The position numbers and the translations under genes were made by a program. A stretch of 64,000 nucleotides of DNA from NCBI RefSeq assembly GCF_000987955.1, contig NZ_LAZU01000018.1, positions 1 through 64,000 on the forward strand, written 5' to 3'. A model generated the notes under the pieces. The model worked only from the letters and a program-made list of their open reading frames with translations, was not told the DNA's origin and did no database searches. Shown here one piece after another: positions 1 through 7,901 of this stretch (positions are counted from its first letter, which is position 1; each line of letters starts with the position of its first letter). Source of the DNA: Paenibacillus sp. DMB20. GTDB taxonomy: Bacteria; Bacillota; Bacilli; Paenibacillales; Paenibacillaceae.

Positions 1-311
1 GGCATTACCAAATGAAGCCGTATCGCCATGCGCTTAAGTCGAGAGGCATTCTCCAAAGCATGTCACGAAAAGGGAATTGTTACGACAACGCCGTCATAGA
101 GAGTTTCTTTGGCATTCTCAAGTCGGAGTTTCTTTACTACAACGAGTTTGAAAATGTGGAACACTTCAAAGAAGAATTGAAAAAGTATATTGAATACTAC
201 AATACCAAACGGTTGAAAACAAAATTAAAAATGAGTCCGGTACAGTACCGAACTCATTTTGAGAAAGCTGCCTGATGAAATTACCGTGTCTAACTTTTGG
301 GGGTCACTTCA
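1..311 (+). mobile_element. Right end of an IS3-family (IS150-like) insertion sequence
   Basis: The window opens inside an insertion sequence. It holds the C-terminal third of an IS3-type OrfB integrase and, after its stop codon, a terminal inverted repeat at about 284-311. Read outward-in on the minus strand, that repeat begins TGAAGTGACCCCCAAAAG, the usual tip of IS150-group elements. The left end lies outside the window. The element ends only about 75 bp before the amj start, so amj's original upstream region may have been displaced. Confidence 0.85.
3..275 (+). CDS. IS3-family transposase OrfB, C-terminal fragment
   Basis: This is the C-terminal end of a DDE integrase-type transposase that catalyses IS cutting and joining. 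The 5' part is off the window; the open frame already runs at base 3 (H-Y-Q-M-K). The visible sequence includes the conserved block around G-N-C-Y-D-N-A, followed by [10 protein letters not shown], which carries the catalytic glutamate of the D,D(35)E triad. The tail S-P-V-Q-Y-R is typical of the family. The fragment has no internal disruption, so the full copy may be active. Confidence 0.9.
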   Translation, partial: HYQMKPYRHALKSRGILQSMSRKGNCYDNAVIESFFGILKSEFLYYNEFENVEHFKEELKKYIEYYNTKRLKTKLKMSPVQYRTHFEKAA

Positions 312-385
312 TTGCACCGGCCTTTTGCTTTTTTTTTCGGTAGATCCGATCACCGAATTTCCGCGCTCAGGGGGGAACGCCACGC

Positions 386-1177
386 ATGGTTAACAGCCTA
401 ATTCTTGTATTTATATTGACGATGGTCATCCATACGGCGGAAACATTATCCTATTCGGTTCGGTATGCCGGCGTCAAGCTGAACAAAATCGCCGTCGCCC
501 TGTCTCTGACAGGCATTATCGTGCTGGTGTCGAGAACTTCCAATCTGATTCAGGCTCCTCTGACGGCCAAATTCGTGGATTATGCCAGAATCGATCCCGA
601 TTTTGATGTTCTTCGGTATTTCCGCTTTATCCTGTTGGCCGCTTCCATCGGCACATTGATTGCCATCGCGCTGTTTCCTACGTTTGTCAACCTGTTTTCC
701 CGGATTATTGCGAAGCTGGAGGTGGCTGGCTCGATTCCCAAGCTTCTCTCTAGCGTAACGGTAAGCCAGTTGAAAAATACAAAGCATTATTTCCGGCGTC
801 CGTCTCTCAAAATCAGCCAGTTCCGTTACCTTGACGTGCCTAAACGGTTTATTTTCTTGAACGTCGTCGTCACGGCCTTTTATACCGTAGGGGTGCTGTC
901 ATCATTATACGCGGCGCATATTGTGCCGGAATTAAGCACGACGGCTTCACAGGCTTCCGGGATCATCAACGGCATCGCCACGATCATTTTAACGATATTT
1001 GTCGACCCCCAGCTTGGGTTGATTACCGATAAAGCGACTCACGAGCCGCGTTTAAGGGACCAGCTTGGAAAGGTGTATATGCTGCTGATGGTTTCGCGTT
1101 TTTTCGGCACGATGCTTGCGCAGTTGGTCATTATCCCAGCGGCTTACTTTATAAGCTTGGCTGTGACCTGGTTATAG
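386..1177 (+). CDS. amj: Lipid II flippase Amj (YdaH family, DUF2837)
   Basis: This 263-residue polytopic membrane protein matches the Amj family, the alternate lipid II flippase that can replace MurJ in Bacillus subtilis (family knowledge). The recognisable N-terminal signature is H-T-A-E-T-L-S-Y-S-V-R, followed by V-S-R-T-S-N-L-I-Q-A-P. About six hydrophobic segments are visible and the length is normal. The ATG follows a GGGGGA ribosome site by about 9 nt. The gene stands alone between an IS end and a convergent purine permease, with a shared bidirectional terminator behind it. In B. subtilis amj is envelope-stress inducible; no such promoter can be assigned here because the IS is so close. 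Confidence 0.85.
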   Translation: MVNSLILVFILTMVIHTAETLSYSVRYAGVKLNKIAVALSLTGIIVLVSRTSNLIQAPLTAKFVDYARIDPDFDVLRYFRFILLAASIGTLIAIALFPTFVNLFSRIIAKLEVAGSIPKLLSSVTVSQLKNTKHYFRRPSLKISQFRYLDVPKRFIFLNVVVTAFYTVGVLSSLYAAHIVPELSTTASQASGIINGIATIILTIFVDPQLGLITDKATHEPRLRDQLGKVYMLLMVSRFFGTMLAQLVIIPAAYFISLAVTWL

Positions 1178-1200
1178 CATAGGGATGATGCCTATTACTC

Positions 1201-1256
1201 GACATGAAAAAGCCCGCCCGGACTTCAGTGCGTCCAGGCGGGCTTTTGTCATGTTT
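1201..1256. terminator. Bidirectional intrinsic terminator between amj and the purine permease
   Basis: A long hairpin with arms AAAAGCCCGCC and GGCGGGCTTTT is flanked by A and T tracts and by outer pairs GACATG/CATGT. It sits exactly between two convergent genes and can stop transcription both ways. Confidence 0.85.
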
Positions 1257-1261
1257 CGGTC

Positions 1262-2626
1262 TTACATCGCCTGCAGAATGAAATGCAGAACGAACAGAAG
1301 CGAAATAATATAGAACAGCGGCTTCACTTCGCGCCCTTTCCCGATCGCGAGGTGGAACAGCGCATAGCTGATGAAGCCGATCGCGATCCCGTCTACGATA
1401 CTGTGCATCAGCGGTATAAACGCGATGATGAAGAAGGCGGGAAGCCCTTCCTCCAGCCGCTCGAACGAGATCGAGCGCACCGCGGGCATCATTAACCCGC
1501 CGATGAAGATCAGAATCGGAGCCACGGCCTGATCCGGGACCAGCGTAATGACCGGCATTGCAACCAATGTCAACAGGAACAGCGTTCCTGTCACGATCGA
1601 GGTCCAGCCCGTTCTTCCTCCGGATGAGATCCCGGCAGCCGCTTCCACGGTGGAGACCGTCGGGCTCGTGCCGAGAATGCCGCTGAGGAAGACGGTGGCC
1701 GCATTGGCCTGAACCGCTCGCTGAAAGCGATCCTGTCTGCCGCTCATGTTCAGCTGCGCATTGATCAGCCCGACGCTCTCGAACACGATGACCAGCGTGA
1801 GCGAGAAGACGGCGACGATCAATGTCGTCAGGGATACGCCCTGGATCGTCATCTGGCCAAAGACCTCACCGTAAGCTGACCAGGAGAAGCCTCCGCCGCC
1901 GGATGCCGCTTTCGGCGGCACGGCTCCGATCAGGTAAGCGAAGACCGAACCTCCGATGATCGCCAGCAGCATGTTGCCCGGAATTTTTCGCATGTAAAGG
2001 ATGCAGGTCAGCGCCAAGGTCAGGAGCGTTACGAGCACTCCCGGATTGGCGAAGGATTGCACGGCAATGATCGAGGATTCATCCGATACGATGACGCCGC
2101 CCTTCTGCAGCCCGATGAGGACGAGCATAAGACCGATCCCGACCGAGATCGCTTCCTGCAAGGAAGCGGGAATAGCCGTTCTCAGTTTCTCGACGAGCGA
2201 AGTGAAACTGATCGCGATGAAGCAGATGCCGGTCAGGACGACGACAGCCAGTCCTTGCTGCCACGTCAACCCCATACCCTGGACGAGGGTATACGTAAAC
2301 ATGGCGTTGATTCCCATGCCTGGAGCGATAATAAGGGGCGCTTTGCCCCACCAGCCCATGATGAAGCAGCCGATCGCCGACGCAAGCACGGTCGCGATAA
2401 TGCCGGCTTGTTGCGGGATGCCGGCATCGGCCAATATGGATGAATTCACGATAATAATATAGACAATCGCAAAAAAAGAAACGATTCCCGCTAACAGTTC
2501 CTGCCGCCAGTTGCTTGTCCCTAGGACAGCCGAAAAGGCTCGAGATTGTTTTCTTTTATGCTGTGAAGTTGTCTGATTTTTTTTGGTGGACCAATCGAAA
2601 ACCTGCTTTCCATAGTAGCCCCTCAC
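1262..2626 (-). CDS. NCS2-family purine permease (AzgA/PbuG/PbuO type)
   Basis: A polytopic permease of 454 residues, probably a proton symporter for guanine, hypoxanthine or adenine. The AzgA-type signatures are visible: the first helix with Y-I-I-I-V-N-S, then A-P-G-M-G-I-N-A-M-F-T-Y, the E-S-V-G-L block and G-T-S-P-T-V-S-T-V-E-A-A-A-G. The substrate cannot be read from sequence. The chosen start is GTG behind AAAGGG. It adds about 40 hydrophilic residues before the first helix, longer than most relatives, and no internal ATG replaces it. No purine riboswitch is visible upstream. Confidence 0.85.
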   Translation of the reverse strand: MRGYYGKQVFDWSTKKNQTTSQHKRKQSRAFSAVLGTSNWRQELLAGIVSFFAIVYIIIVNSSILADAGIPQQAGIIATVLASAIGCFIMGWWGKAPLIIAPGMGINAMFTYTLVQGMGLTWQQGLAVVVLTGICFIAISFTSLVEKLRTAIPASLQEAISVGIGLMLVLIGLQKGGVIVSDESSIIAVQSFANPGVLVTLLTLALTCILYMRKIPGNMLLAIIGGSVFAYLIGAVPPKAASGGGGFSWSAYGEVFGQMTIQGVSLTTLIVAVFSLTLVIVFESVGLINAQLNMSGRQDRFQRAVQANAATVFLSGILGTSPTVSTVEAAAGISSGGRTGWTSIVTGTLFLLTLVAMPVITLVPDQAVAPILIFIGGLMMPAVRSISFERLEEGLPAFFIIAFIPLMHSIVDGIAIGFISYALFHLAIGKGREVKPLFYIISLLFVLHFILQAM

Positions 2627-2679
2627 CCAACCCTTTCAAATGATTGAAAGATAGACGGCATTTTCGCCGCTATTCGCTT

Positions 2680-2710
2680 ATTGTAACACATCTTCGATTG
2701 AAATAATCAA
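2680..2710 (-). promoter_or_regulatory. Putative sigma-A promoter of the purine permease
   Basis: On the minus strand TTGATT is followed after 19 bp by TGT-TACAAT, a TGn-extended -10 box. It lies about 55 bp before the GTG start. The rest of the 2627-2962 interval is AT-rich and shows no gene, riboswitch or strong hairpin. Confidence 0.45.
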
Positions 2711-2962
2711 TGGAAGTGTCTCTTCGTATAGCCTGCTCGTTTGTTGCGTCCTTCGGGCGGATTGCATAAAAATGAATATTATGGATGGCCGTTTTTTCAA
2801 TGTGAGAACCTAATTTGAGGACTCATTGACATGATAAGGAAAATCTATTTAAGATAAACAATAGCGGTAATAAAAATAACTAATAACAATCGCCATTTTT
2901 ACTGAGAAAAAGCAGCGCCAAATGAACTCGGAACGGTTATACGATGATCTGGGAGGTTCAAA

Positions 2963-3220
2963 ATGAAATATAGAATACTGCTGGAGTCCGCCGTTTTCGG
3001 CATCGTGGCCGGAATCCTTTATTTTGCGTGGCCGGTGATCCAAGGATACTGGATGACGGTAAATTACGTGCCGGATGTTATTAGTACCCATGGGAACGTT
3101 GAATATTTGGAGTCCCAGGTATCCTTCGGCAAGATCGGTGCGCCTAACGGATGGTATAACGTTGCCGTTTTTCTGCTCCCTGCCGCCATTTACGGCTTGA
3201 ACCGCTGGGCATTTACTTAA
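2963..3220 (+). CDS. Small two-helix membrane protein, unknown function
   Basis: An 85-residue protein that I do not recognise. Residues about 5-27 form an N-terminal hydrophobic segment. A polar middle of about 35 residues follows, with a conserved-looking G-A-P-N-G-W-Y-N motif, and a second hydrophobic segment closes the protein. The start is firm: ATG preceded by GGGAGG at a spacing of 6. It reads alone, upstream of the twin zinc-ribbon genes, with about 180 bp between them, so co-transcription is not obvious. Confidence 0.7.
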   Translation: MKYRILLESAVFGIVAGILYFAWPVIQGYWMTVNYVPDVISTHGNVEYLESQVSFGKIGAPNGWYNVAVFLLPAAIYGLNRWAFT

Positions 3221-3398
3221 AATACGTTTGAAAGAACGGTAATCCCCGCTTTAATGGATCTTAAAAACTGGATTAAACCGGATTCCATGAACATAAACAT
3301 GAACCGTGAGGTTTTTGTAATGAGATGGGTTTACGCTTCGCAAAGTGGTCCGGTTATCGGTTTTAAGTGAAAATTGAGGGAAAAGGGGTTTAACATGA

Positions 3399-3584
3399 AT
3401 GGCTAAATCCAAAAGAGGACATTCCTTATGGCATTTGCCTTCTCGGGGCCGGGGAACTTGCCCGGTATGCAAAAGCACAAGAATTAAGCTGCTGTATCCC
3501 CGAACCAAATCGGACGGGACGGCATTAAAAGTGTGCAAGCGTTGTGACAAGGCCCCGCAATCCAGGATTGATGAGGTGGTCTGA
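3399..3584 (+). CDS. 61-aa basic zinc-ribbon protein, copy A
   Basis: A small, strongly basic protein with two CxxC pairs: C21-P-V-C24 and C46-K-R-C49. This is a minimal zinc-ribbon pattern, as in small ribosomal proteins and RNA-binding ribbons. I cannot assign a family function. It is 47/61 identical to copy B at 3839-4024, with an invariant core from L-P-S-R-G-R-G through Y-P-R-T-K-S-D-G-T-A. The ATG follows AAAAGGGG by about 11 nt; an overlapping four-codon reading frame at 3395 may be chance. An intrinsic terminator follows, so the two copies are separate transcription units. Confidence 0.75.
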   Translation: MAKSKRGHSLWHLPSRGRGTCPVCKSTRIKLLYPRTKSDGTALKVCKRCDKAPQSRIDEVV

Positions 3585-3606
3585 GTCCTAATTTCAAACG
3601 GCATTG

Positions 3607-3648
3607 AAAAACCGTCATCTCCCGCTTAGGGGCAGGTGACGGTTTTTT
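3607..3648 (+). terminator. Intrinsic terminator after zinc-ribbon copy A
   Basis: A hairpin of AAAACCGTCA with TGACGGTTTT, with the inner pairs CTCCCGC/GGGCAGG, followed by six T residues. Confidence 0.85.
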
Positions 3649-3736
3649 GTGATATAGGCATACCATCCAAGGGGACAAACATATCATTATGCCGGCTTCG
3701 GTTTATTCCGGAAATTTTATTGTTAATAGCGAATGC

Positions 3737-3771
3737 TACGACATTTTATGTCGTATCATGTGTTCTATAAT
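3737..3771 (+). promoter_or_regulatory. Promoter of zinc-ribbon copy B overlapped by a perfect 8+3+8 palindrome
   Basis: TACGACAT-TTT-ATGTCGTA (3737-3755) is a perfect inverted repeat, and TATAAT follows at 3766-3771. With a 17-bp spacer the -35 hexamer would fall at 3743-3748, inside the palindrome, which is the expected place for a repressor operator. Copy A has no equivalent upstream. The cognate factor is unknown. Metalloregulator sites such as Zur boxes are also symmetrical, but this one does not match the Bacillus Zur consensus well. Confidence 0.6.
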
Positions 3772-3838
3772 GTGGGTACTTCCCAAAATACGGAAGCCGA
3801 TTTAAGATGAGATTAAGTGAAAAGAGGTTTGTTCAAAA

Positions 3839-4024
3839 ATGTCTAAAACCAAAAGAGGCCGGGTTCTGTGGAATCTGCCTTCCCGGGGCAGGGGTACCTG
3901 TCCGGTGTGTCGCAGCACCAGAATAAAACTGCTCTACCCGCGGACGAAATCCGACGGCACCGCAGTTAAAGTATGCAAACGGTGCGATAACGCGCCGCAA
4001 ACGAAGGTAGATGCGATCAGCTAG
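3839..4024 (+). CDS. 61-aa basic zinc-ribbon protein, copy B
   Basis: A paralog of copy A with the same length and the same four cysteines (21, 24, 46, 49). Substitutions are confined to the first 12 residues, a few conservative core positions and the C-terminal ten. A duplicate that keeps length and metal ligands suggests a basic, nucleic-acid- or ribosome-associated protein made under two conditions; this is inference. The ATG lies behind AAGAGG at a loose spacing. Its promoter carries a palindrome absent from copy A, and a hairpin closes the unit just before the WYL regulator. Confidence 0.75.
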   Translation: MSKTKRGRVLWNLPSRGRGTCPVCRSTRIKLLYPRTKSDGTAVKVCKRCDNAPQTKVDAIS

Positions 4025-4044
4025 CGTAACCGGCTGAGCCGGGC

Positions 4045-4080
4045 AATGTCCGCTTCTGGAACTAGGAAGCGGACATTTTG
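4045..4080 (+). terminator. Hairpin terminator after zinc-ribbon copy B
   Basis: A perfect 12-bp stem (AATGTCCGCTTC with GAAGCGGACATT) and a short TTTT tract. The T tract is weak, so some read-through into the WYL gene is possible. Confidence 0.65.
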
Positions 4081-4110
4081 AATGATGGGGCCGAATCAAG
4101 AAAGAGCAAA

Positions 4111-5079
4111 ATGATAAGGAAGGCGGATGCCATCTTGAGCAATATGCACCGGATTCACTGGTTCGACCAGCAGATTCGCGAGGGCAAATACCCGAACAGC
4201 AGCATACTATCCCAGCAATTCGAGATTTCCAGAAGACAGGCTCAGCGGGATATAGAATATATGGAAACGACGCTGCTGGCTCCGCTAACCTACATTGCCA
4301 AACATCGTGGTTATTGTTATGAGGATAAAACTTATGTCCTTCCTCTTTTATATATGACCGATGAGGAAAAGAAAGTGCTGGCTTATCTGATCCATCGATA
4401 TCGGAACTTTGACCATGAAAATTCATCTTCGGTACGGAGAATCGCTAATTTGCTGGAACGTTTTACGGATGAGCAAATTTCCGAGCAAACGCGTCTCCCG
4501 GTATTTCATGTCCATGCAAGGACACTACAATATTTTGAGCTTCTCACATACGCGATAAGAGAGTCGCATGTCGTGGATTTGACATATACGGAAGATCAGG
4601 GGGAAAAGACGCTGACCGTTTACCCGCTCCGATTGGATACGAAATATAACGCGGATTATGTTCATGCGTTTTGCCCCGAATATGAACGTGAAATCGATTT
4701 GCGGCTGGACCGGATCGGCCAACTGAATGTACGACAGGAGAAGTTCAGGATTAGCCATCTGCTGCATGGTGGACATGTTGGTGAGAAGGCAAGTCTGCGG
4801 CCAAAGCCTTTCCAGGCACGTTTAAAGCTCAGAGAGCCGTTAACGGAAACGGCGTGGCATGGTTTTCCTGCAAGAGCCGAGGGAGCGACGGTCTATACGA
4901 TGGATTTTTTCGATATCGAAATGTTTCTTTACGCTTTATATGCACACAGCAAAGAATGGGAGGAAATCCTGAAACCCCAATGGTTGGTTGTGAAGCTGAG
5001 GAAGCGCTGTGAAACACTATTGATCAAACTGGAACCTGAACCCCATGCCAGTGGCGGACCTCATGAGGATGGGAGATGA
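4111..5079 (+). CDS. WYL-domain transcriptional regulator (DeoR-type HTH)
   Basis: The N-terminal winged helix-turn-helix covers roughly residues 1-65, with an S-I-L-S-Q-Q-F-E-I-S-R-R-Q-A-Q-R-D-I recognition segment. The WYL ligand-sensing domain lies at about residues 125-215 (L-T-Y-T-E-D-Q-G ... T-V-Y-P-L-R-L ... E-I-D-L-R-L-D-R-I), followed by a C-terminal extension. WYL proteins bind small ligands or nucleic acid and often control stress or defence loci (family knowledge). I start it at the ATG at 4111; a TTG at 4078 in the same frame abuts the preceding terminator and has no ribosome site. The next gene begins 4 nt after its stop, so the regulator probably heads an operon with the BtrH-like pair. 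Confidence 0.8.
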   Translation: MIRKADAILSNMHRIHWFDQQIREGKYPNSSILSQQFEISRRQAQRDIEYMETTLLAPLTYIAKHRGYCYEDKTYVLPLLYMTDEEKKVLAYLIHRYRNFDHENSSSVRRIANLLERFTDEQISEQTRLPVFHVHARTLQYFELLTYAIRESHVVDLTYTEDQGEKTLTVYPLRLDTKYNADYVHAFCPEYEREIDLRLDRIGQLNVRQEKFRISHLLHGGHVGEKASLRPKPFQARLKLREPLTETAWHGFPARAEGATVYTMDFFDIEMFLYALYAHSKEWEEILKPQWLVVKLRKRCETLLIKLEPEPHASGGPHEDGR

Positions 5080-5083
5080 CGAA

Positions 5084-6079
5084 TTGAAATCGCAGTATTT
5101 GAGCCATCTTGCGATGGCAAGGGAATCCAAATCGTTCACGGACTGCCTTTATGCCGTTTTGACGGGCTGCGGTCACTTTCAGGGTCCCAAGTACATGCTG
5201 TCCGGACTAACGGCCATGGCTTTTAAATTTACGGTCCATCAGCGACTTGAACCCCTGTCTGTAACAGCTTATGGACGATGGGGGATAGAGCATTGGCCGG
5301 CCGTCGACAATCTGGGGGTATTTACGGTAACGGACGGCGGCTATGTCAGGCATCCTACTTTTCCAAGCTACCAAAAGGAAGCGGTTCAAGCCGTTAAAGA
5401 AAGTCTGAACCAGGGGAAGGGCGTTATCTATTGGCTGCCGGAGTTTGCCGTCATCCGCGGCTATGATGACGGGGATGGCGTCTTTTACCTTATGGACGGA
5501 TCGGCAGAGGACCAAATTCTTTTGTATGATAACTTTGGACTGAATGTGACTCCATTCTGGTATATTCAGTTGTTTGGAGACAAGGTAGTTGTTCCTGAGA
5601 AAGATATGATTCTGGAATCGGTTCGCATGGCTGTTTCGGATTGGGAAACGCCGTACAAAACGCTTCCTTCAAAAGATATCGCTTCCGGCAGACTGGCCTA
5701 TGATTATTTGATGAACGGGTTGAGAAACGGTATTTTTGATGAAAACGGCGCCGTCTATATCCTGGAATCTTATGCTTATTCCAGAAAAGAAATCAGGGAT
5801 TATTTACGGCAGGCGAAAGGCATATGGCCTGAGCTCCACCCTGCCTTTAAGTTGTATAACCAGCTTGCCGGGATGTTGGAAACACTGCCCGGAATGTTCA
5901 TTCAGACTCCACACGGCAAACAGGTTAACCGGAGTGCAATTCCCTTGTTGGTGGACATGCTCCATCAAGCCCGATACATAGAGGACCAGGCGATGATTGT
6001 CTTCCGGGAAACGAGTTGCTCATATCCGGACCGAAAGCGCAGCACGCTTCCGCGCTGGGGCGCCCACACGGTTCGATAA
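5084..6079 (+). CDS. BtrH-N-like (papain-fold) protein, copy 1, cysteine retained
   Basis: About 331 residues of an uncommon family that resembles BtrH N-terminal/DUF4872 proteins, which act in acyl transfer or peptide processing. The N-terminal half has T-D-C-L-Y-A-V-L, where the cysteine would be the nucleophile, then M-L-S-G-L-T-A-M-A-F-K-F, and at about residues 135-150 G-Y-D-D-G-D-G-V-F-Y-L-M-D. The C-terminal half looks helical. TTG at 5084, behind GGGAGA, starts 4 nt after the WYL stop and gives an N-terminus equal in length to copy 2; an ATG at 5045 in frame lacks a ribosome site. The family assignment is tentative and the function unknown. Confidence 0.6.
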   Translation: MKSQYLSHLAMARESKSFTDCLYAVLTGCGHFQGPKYMLSGLTAMAFKFTVHQRLEPLSVTAYGRWGIEHWPAVDNLGVFTVTDGGYVRHPTFPSYQKEAVQAVKESLNQGKGVIYWLPEFAVIRGYDDGDGVFYLMDGSAEDQILLYDNFGLNVTPFWYIQLFGDKVVVPEKDMILESVRMAVSDWETPYKTLPSKDIASGRLAYDYLMNGLRNGIFDENGAVYILESYAYSRKEIRDYLRQAKGIWPELHPAFKLYNQLAGMLETLPGMFIQTPHGKQVNRSAIPLLVDMLHQARYIEDQAMIVFRETSCSYPDRKRSTLPRWGAHTVR

Positions 6080-6097
6080 AGAAAGGAGGGGAGAAAC

Positions 6098-7066
6098 ATG
6101 GCTCCTACCATGCTAACCGGATTGCATATGAACCCGGGACTCAACACTTATATTGACGGTCTTCACGCGGTATTGACCCATAAGGGGTGGCTGAACTGCC
6201 CGAAATACGCTCTAAACGGCATGACAGCCATGAGTTTCAGATTTACGGTAAACAGGCGCCTGACTGCCGAGTCCACGACTTGCTACAATTGGAAGGCCGA
6301 GCATTTTGTTGCTGCGGATTTACTCGGAGTACTGACATCGCAGCATGCTGGATTTCATTTTCAACCTACGTTTCCGCTATATCAAGAATATGCAATTCAT
6401 AGCCTTAAACAGGCGGTTCGAAACGATACCGGTGCCTTGATCTGGAAAGATGGATTTGTAGTGGTTGCCGGCTTTGACGATGAAAGAGAAGTCCTCTTTT
6501 TTTCCGACGGATCCGGAGAGTTGCGGGAACTGCCGTTTTCGCAATTCGGGAGAAACGAATCTCCTTATTGGTATTACCAGTTGTATGAGGACATGGGGGA
6601 AATAAACCGTTTTGAAATCTATAAAGAATCTTTGCTTCAAGCCATCAACAAATGGGAGAGCCATGACATCATGCTCCCGGAATCCGAATACGCATGCGGC
6701 AGGGCCGCATACGCTGCAATGGGTGAAGCATTAAAGAATGGCGATTTTGACACAAGCGGCGGGGCTGAAACGATTCGCCACTATGCGGTTTCGAAGCAGG
6801 ATTCAGCAAAGTATGTGCGAATGCTCGCAGATGTTTGGCCTTTATTGGAAGGTGCTGTCCATGCATTTGACCAAGCGGCAGATGGGTGGAGCCGAATGGT
6901 TCGAGTATTGGAGGACTCGCCTAACCGTCTGCGTATAAGCGATCCGATGAAATTCTTTCCGTTATTAATGGAGAGCCGGCACTGGGAAGAGGAAGGAATA
7001 CAGCGTATTAGATCATTTCTAAGCGAAGATGTGCACAATCGTTTTGAGCAAATCGGATTGAGATAA
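6098..7066 (+). CDS. BtrH-N-like protein, copy 2, cysteine replaced by glycine
   Basis: A 322-residue paralog of the preceding gene with the same block order: I-D-G-L-H-A-V-L, Y-A-L-N-G-M-T-A-M-S-F-R-F, G-F-D-D-E-R-E-V-L-F-F-S-D-G-S, N-E-S-P-Y-W-Y-Y-Q-L. The position of the proposed nucleophilic cysteine in copy 1 (D-C-L) is glycine here (D-G-L), so copy 2 may be a non-catalytic partner, possibly forming a heterodimer (inference). The ATG lies behind AAGGAGG with 8 nt spacing, and only 18 nt separate it from copy 1, so the two are co-transcribed. A weak hairpin follows. Confidence 0.6.
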   Translation: MAPTMLTGLHMNPGLNTYIDGLHAVLTHKGWLNCPKYALNGMTAMSFRFTVNRRLTAESTTCYNWKAEHFVAADLLGVLTSQHAGFHFQPTFPLYQEYAIHSLKQAVRNDTGALIWKDGFVVVAGFDDEREVLFFSDGSGELRELPFSQFGRNESPYWYYQLYEDMGEINRFEIYKESLLQAINKWESHDIMLPESEYACGRAAYAAMGEALKNGDFDTSGGAETIRHYAVSKQDSAKYVRMLADVWPLLEGAVHAFDQAADGWSRMVRVLEDSPNRLRISDPMKFFPLLMESRHWEEEGIQRIRSFLSEDVHNRFEQIGLR

Positions 7067-7106
7067 TCCAATGGCCGGAATATAATAATAGCAGGATTGA
7101 ATGGTA

Positions 7107-7139
7107 TAGACCGTTTTCGGGAGAGAGCGGTCTAATTTT
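7107..7139 (+). terminator. Possible weak terminator after the BtrH-like pair
   Basis: TAGACCG and CGGTCTA form a 7-bp stem with a 14-nt loop, followed by ATTTTG. The stem is short and the T tract poor, so this may only attenuate transcription into the methyltransferase. Confidence 0.4.
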
Positions 7140-7187
7140 GTTAAGTAGCAGGTCTGAGTCGGGAGCGGTACGGAAGGAGGAAAAAGC

Positions 7188-7901
7188 ATGAACCGGTTTG
7201 CTGAGGCACGGGCAAAAGAGCTGGACTACCATGAACGATTTTACAGGGAAACGGAATTGTTCCAGCCCGGAAGCTGGCTGTCGCGTCCCGTCCAAGCGGT
7301 AATGGAAACGCTGAGGATGTTGGATATCCCCGGACCGCGAATTTTGGATCTGGGGTGCGGCGTCGGCCGAAACAGCATTCCGATGGCCCTGGCAGTCCGA
7401 CAAGCCTGCGGTAAGGTAACCTGCATCGATATCCTTCCTTCCGCCATTGACAAGCTGCTGGATCATGCGCGTCAATATGGAGTGGAGGGCATGATCGAGG
7501 GTTACGCAGCGGATGTTGAGCATTATGATATAGAGGAGAAGTCCTATCATTTTATCGTTGCATGTTCTTGTCTGGAGCATATGGGGTCCGAAGCGGCATT
7601 CATGCATAAGCTTCACGAAATGCGTGCGGCAACGCTTCCGGGAGGAATCAACTGCATTTTCATGAGCACCGATGTAATGGAAACGGATCTTTCTACCGGA
7701 GAGAAGCAGCCCGGATTAATAGAGCTTAATTTATCTGCCGAACAAGCCTTTTCTATCCTTAGAAAGGTGTATGCAGATTGGGAAACGTTGAAAGAGAACG
7801 CGATTCAGCAAACCATTCCGGAAGTTAAGGATGGAAAAAGTATTTTGTTTCAAAGCCAGTGGATAACGTTTATCGTGAAAAAATACCTTATGCATGGGTG
7901 A
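7188..7901 (+). CDS. Class I SAM-dependent methyltransferase
   Basis: A 237-residue Rossmann-type methyltransferase. Motif I is I-L-D-L-G-C-G-V-G-R-N-S-I (about residues 49-61), the acidic motif II is C-I-D-I-L, and the post-motif region V-A-C-S-C-L-E-H-M matches motif IV. The motif I spacing is like TehB-type enzymes, but the substrate cannot be deduced. The ATG sits behind GGAAGGAGG with ideal spacing. It follows the BtrH-like pair and precedes phzF on the same strand, so it may belong to the same small metabolic unit. Confidence 0.8.
   Translation: MNRFAEARAKELDYHERFYRETELFQPGSWLSRPVQAVMETLRMLDIPGPRILDLGCGVGRNSIPMALAVRQACGKVTCIDILPSAIDKLLDHARQYGVEGMIEGYAADVEHYDIEEKSYHFIVACSCLEHMGSEAAFMHKLHEMRAATLPGGINCIFMSTDVMETDLSTGEKQPGLIELNLSAEQAFSILRKVYADWETLKENAIQQTIPEVKDGKSILFQSQWITFIVKKYLMHG

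Noticed and set aside
2627..2962. Possible purine riboswitch upstream of the NCS2 permease
   Set aside because: The conserved aptamer blocks are absent on either strand; only an extended -10 promoter was found.
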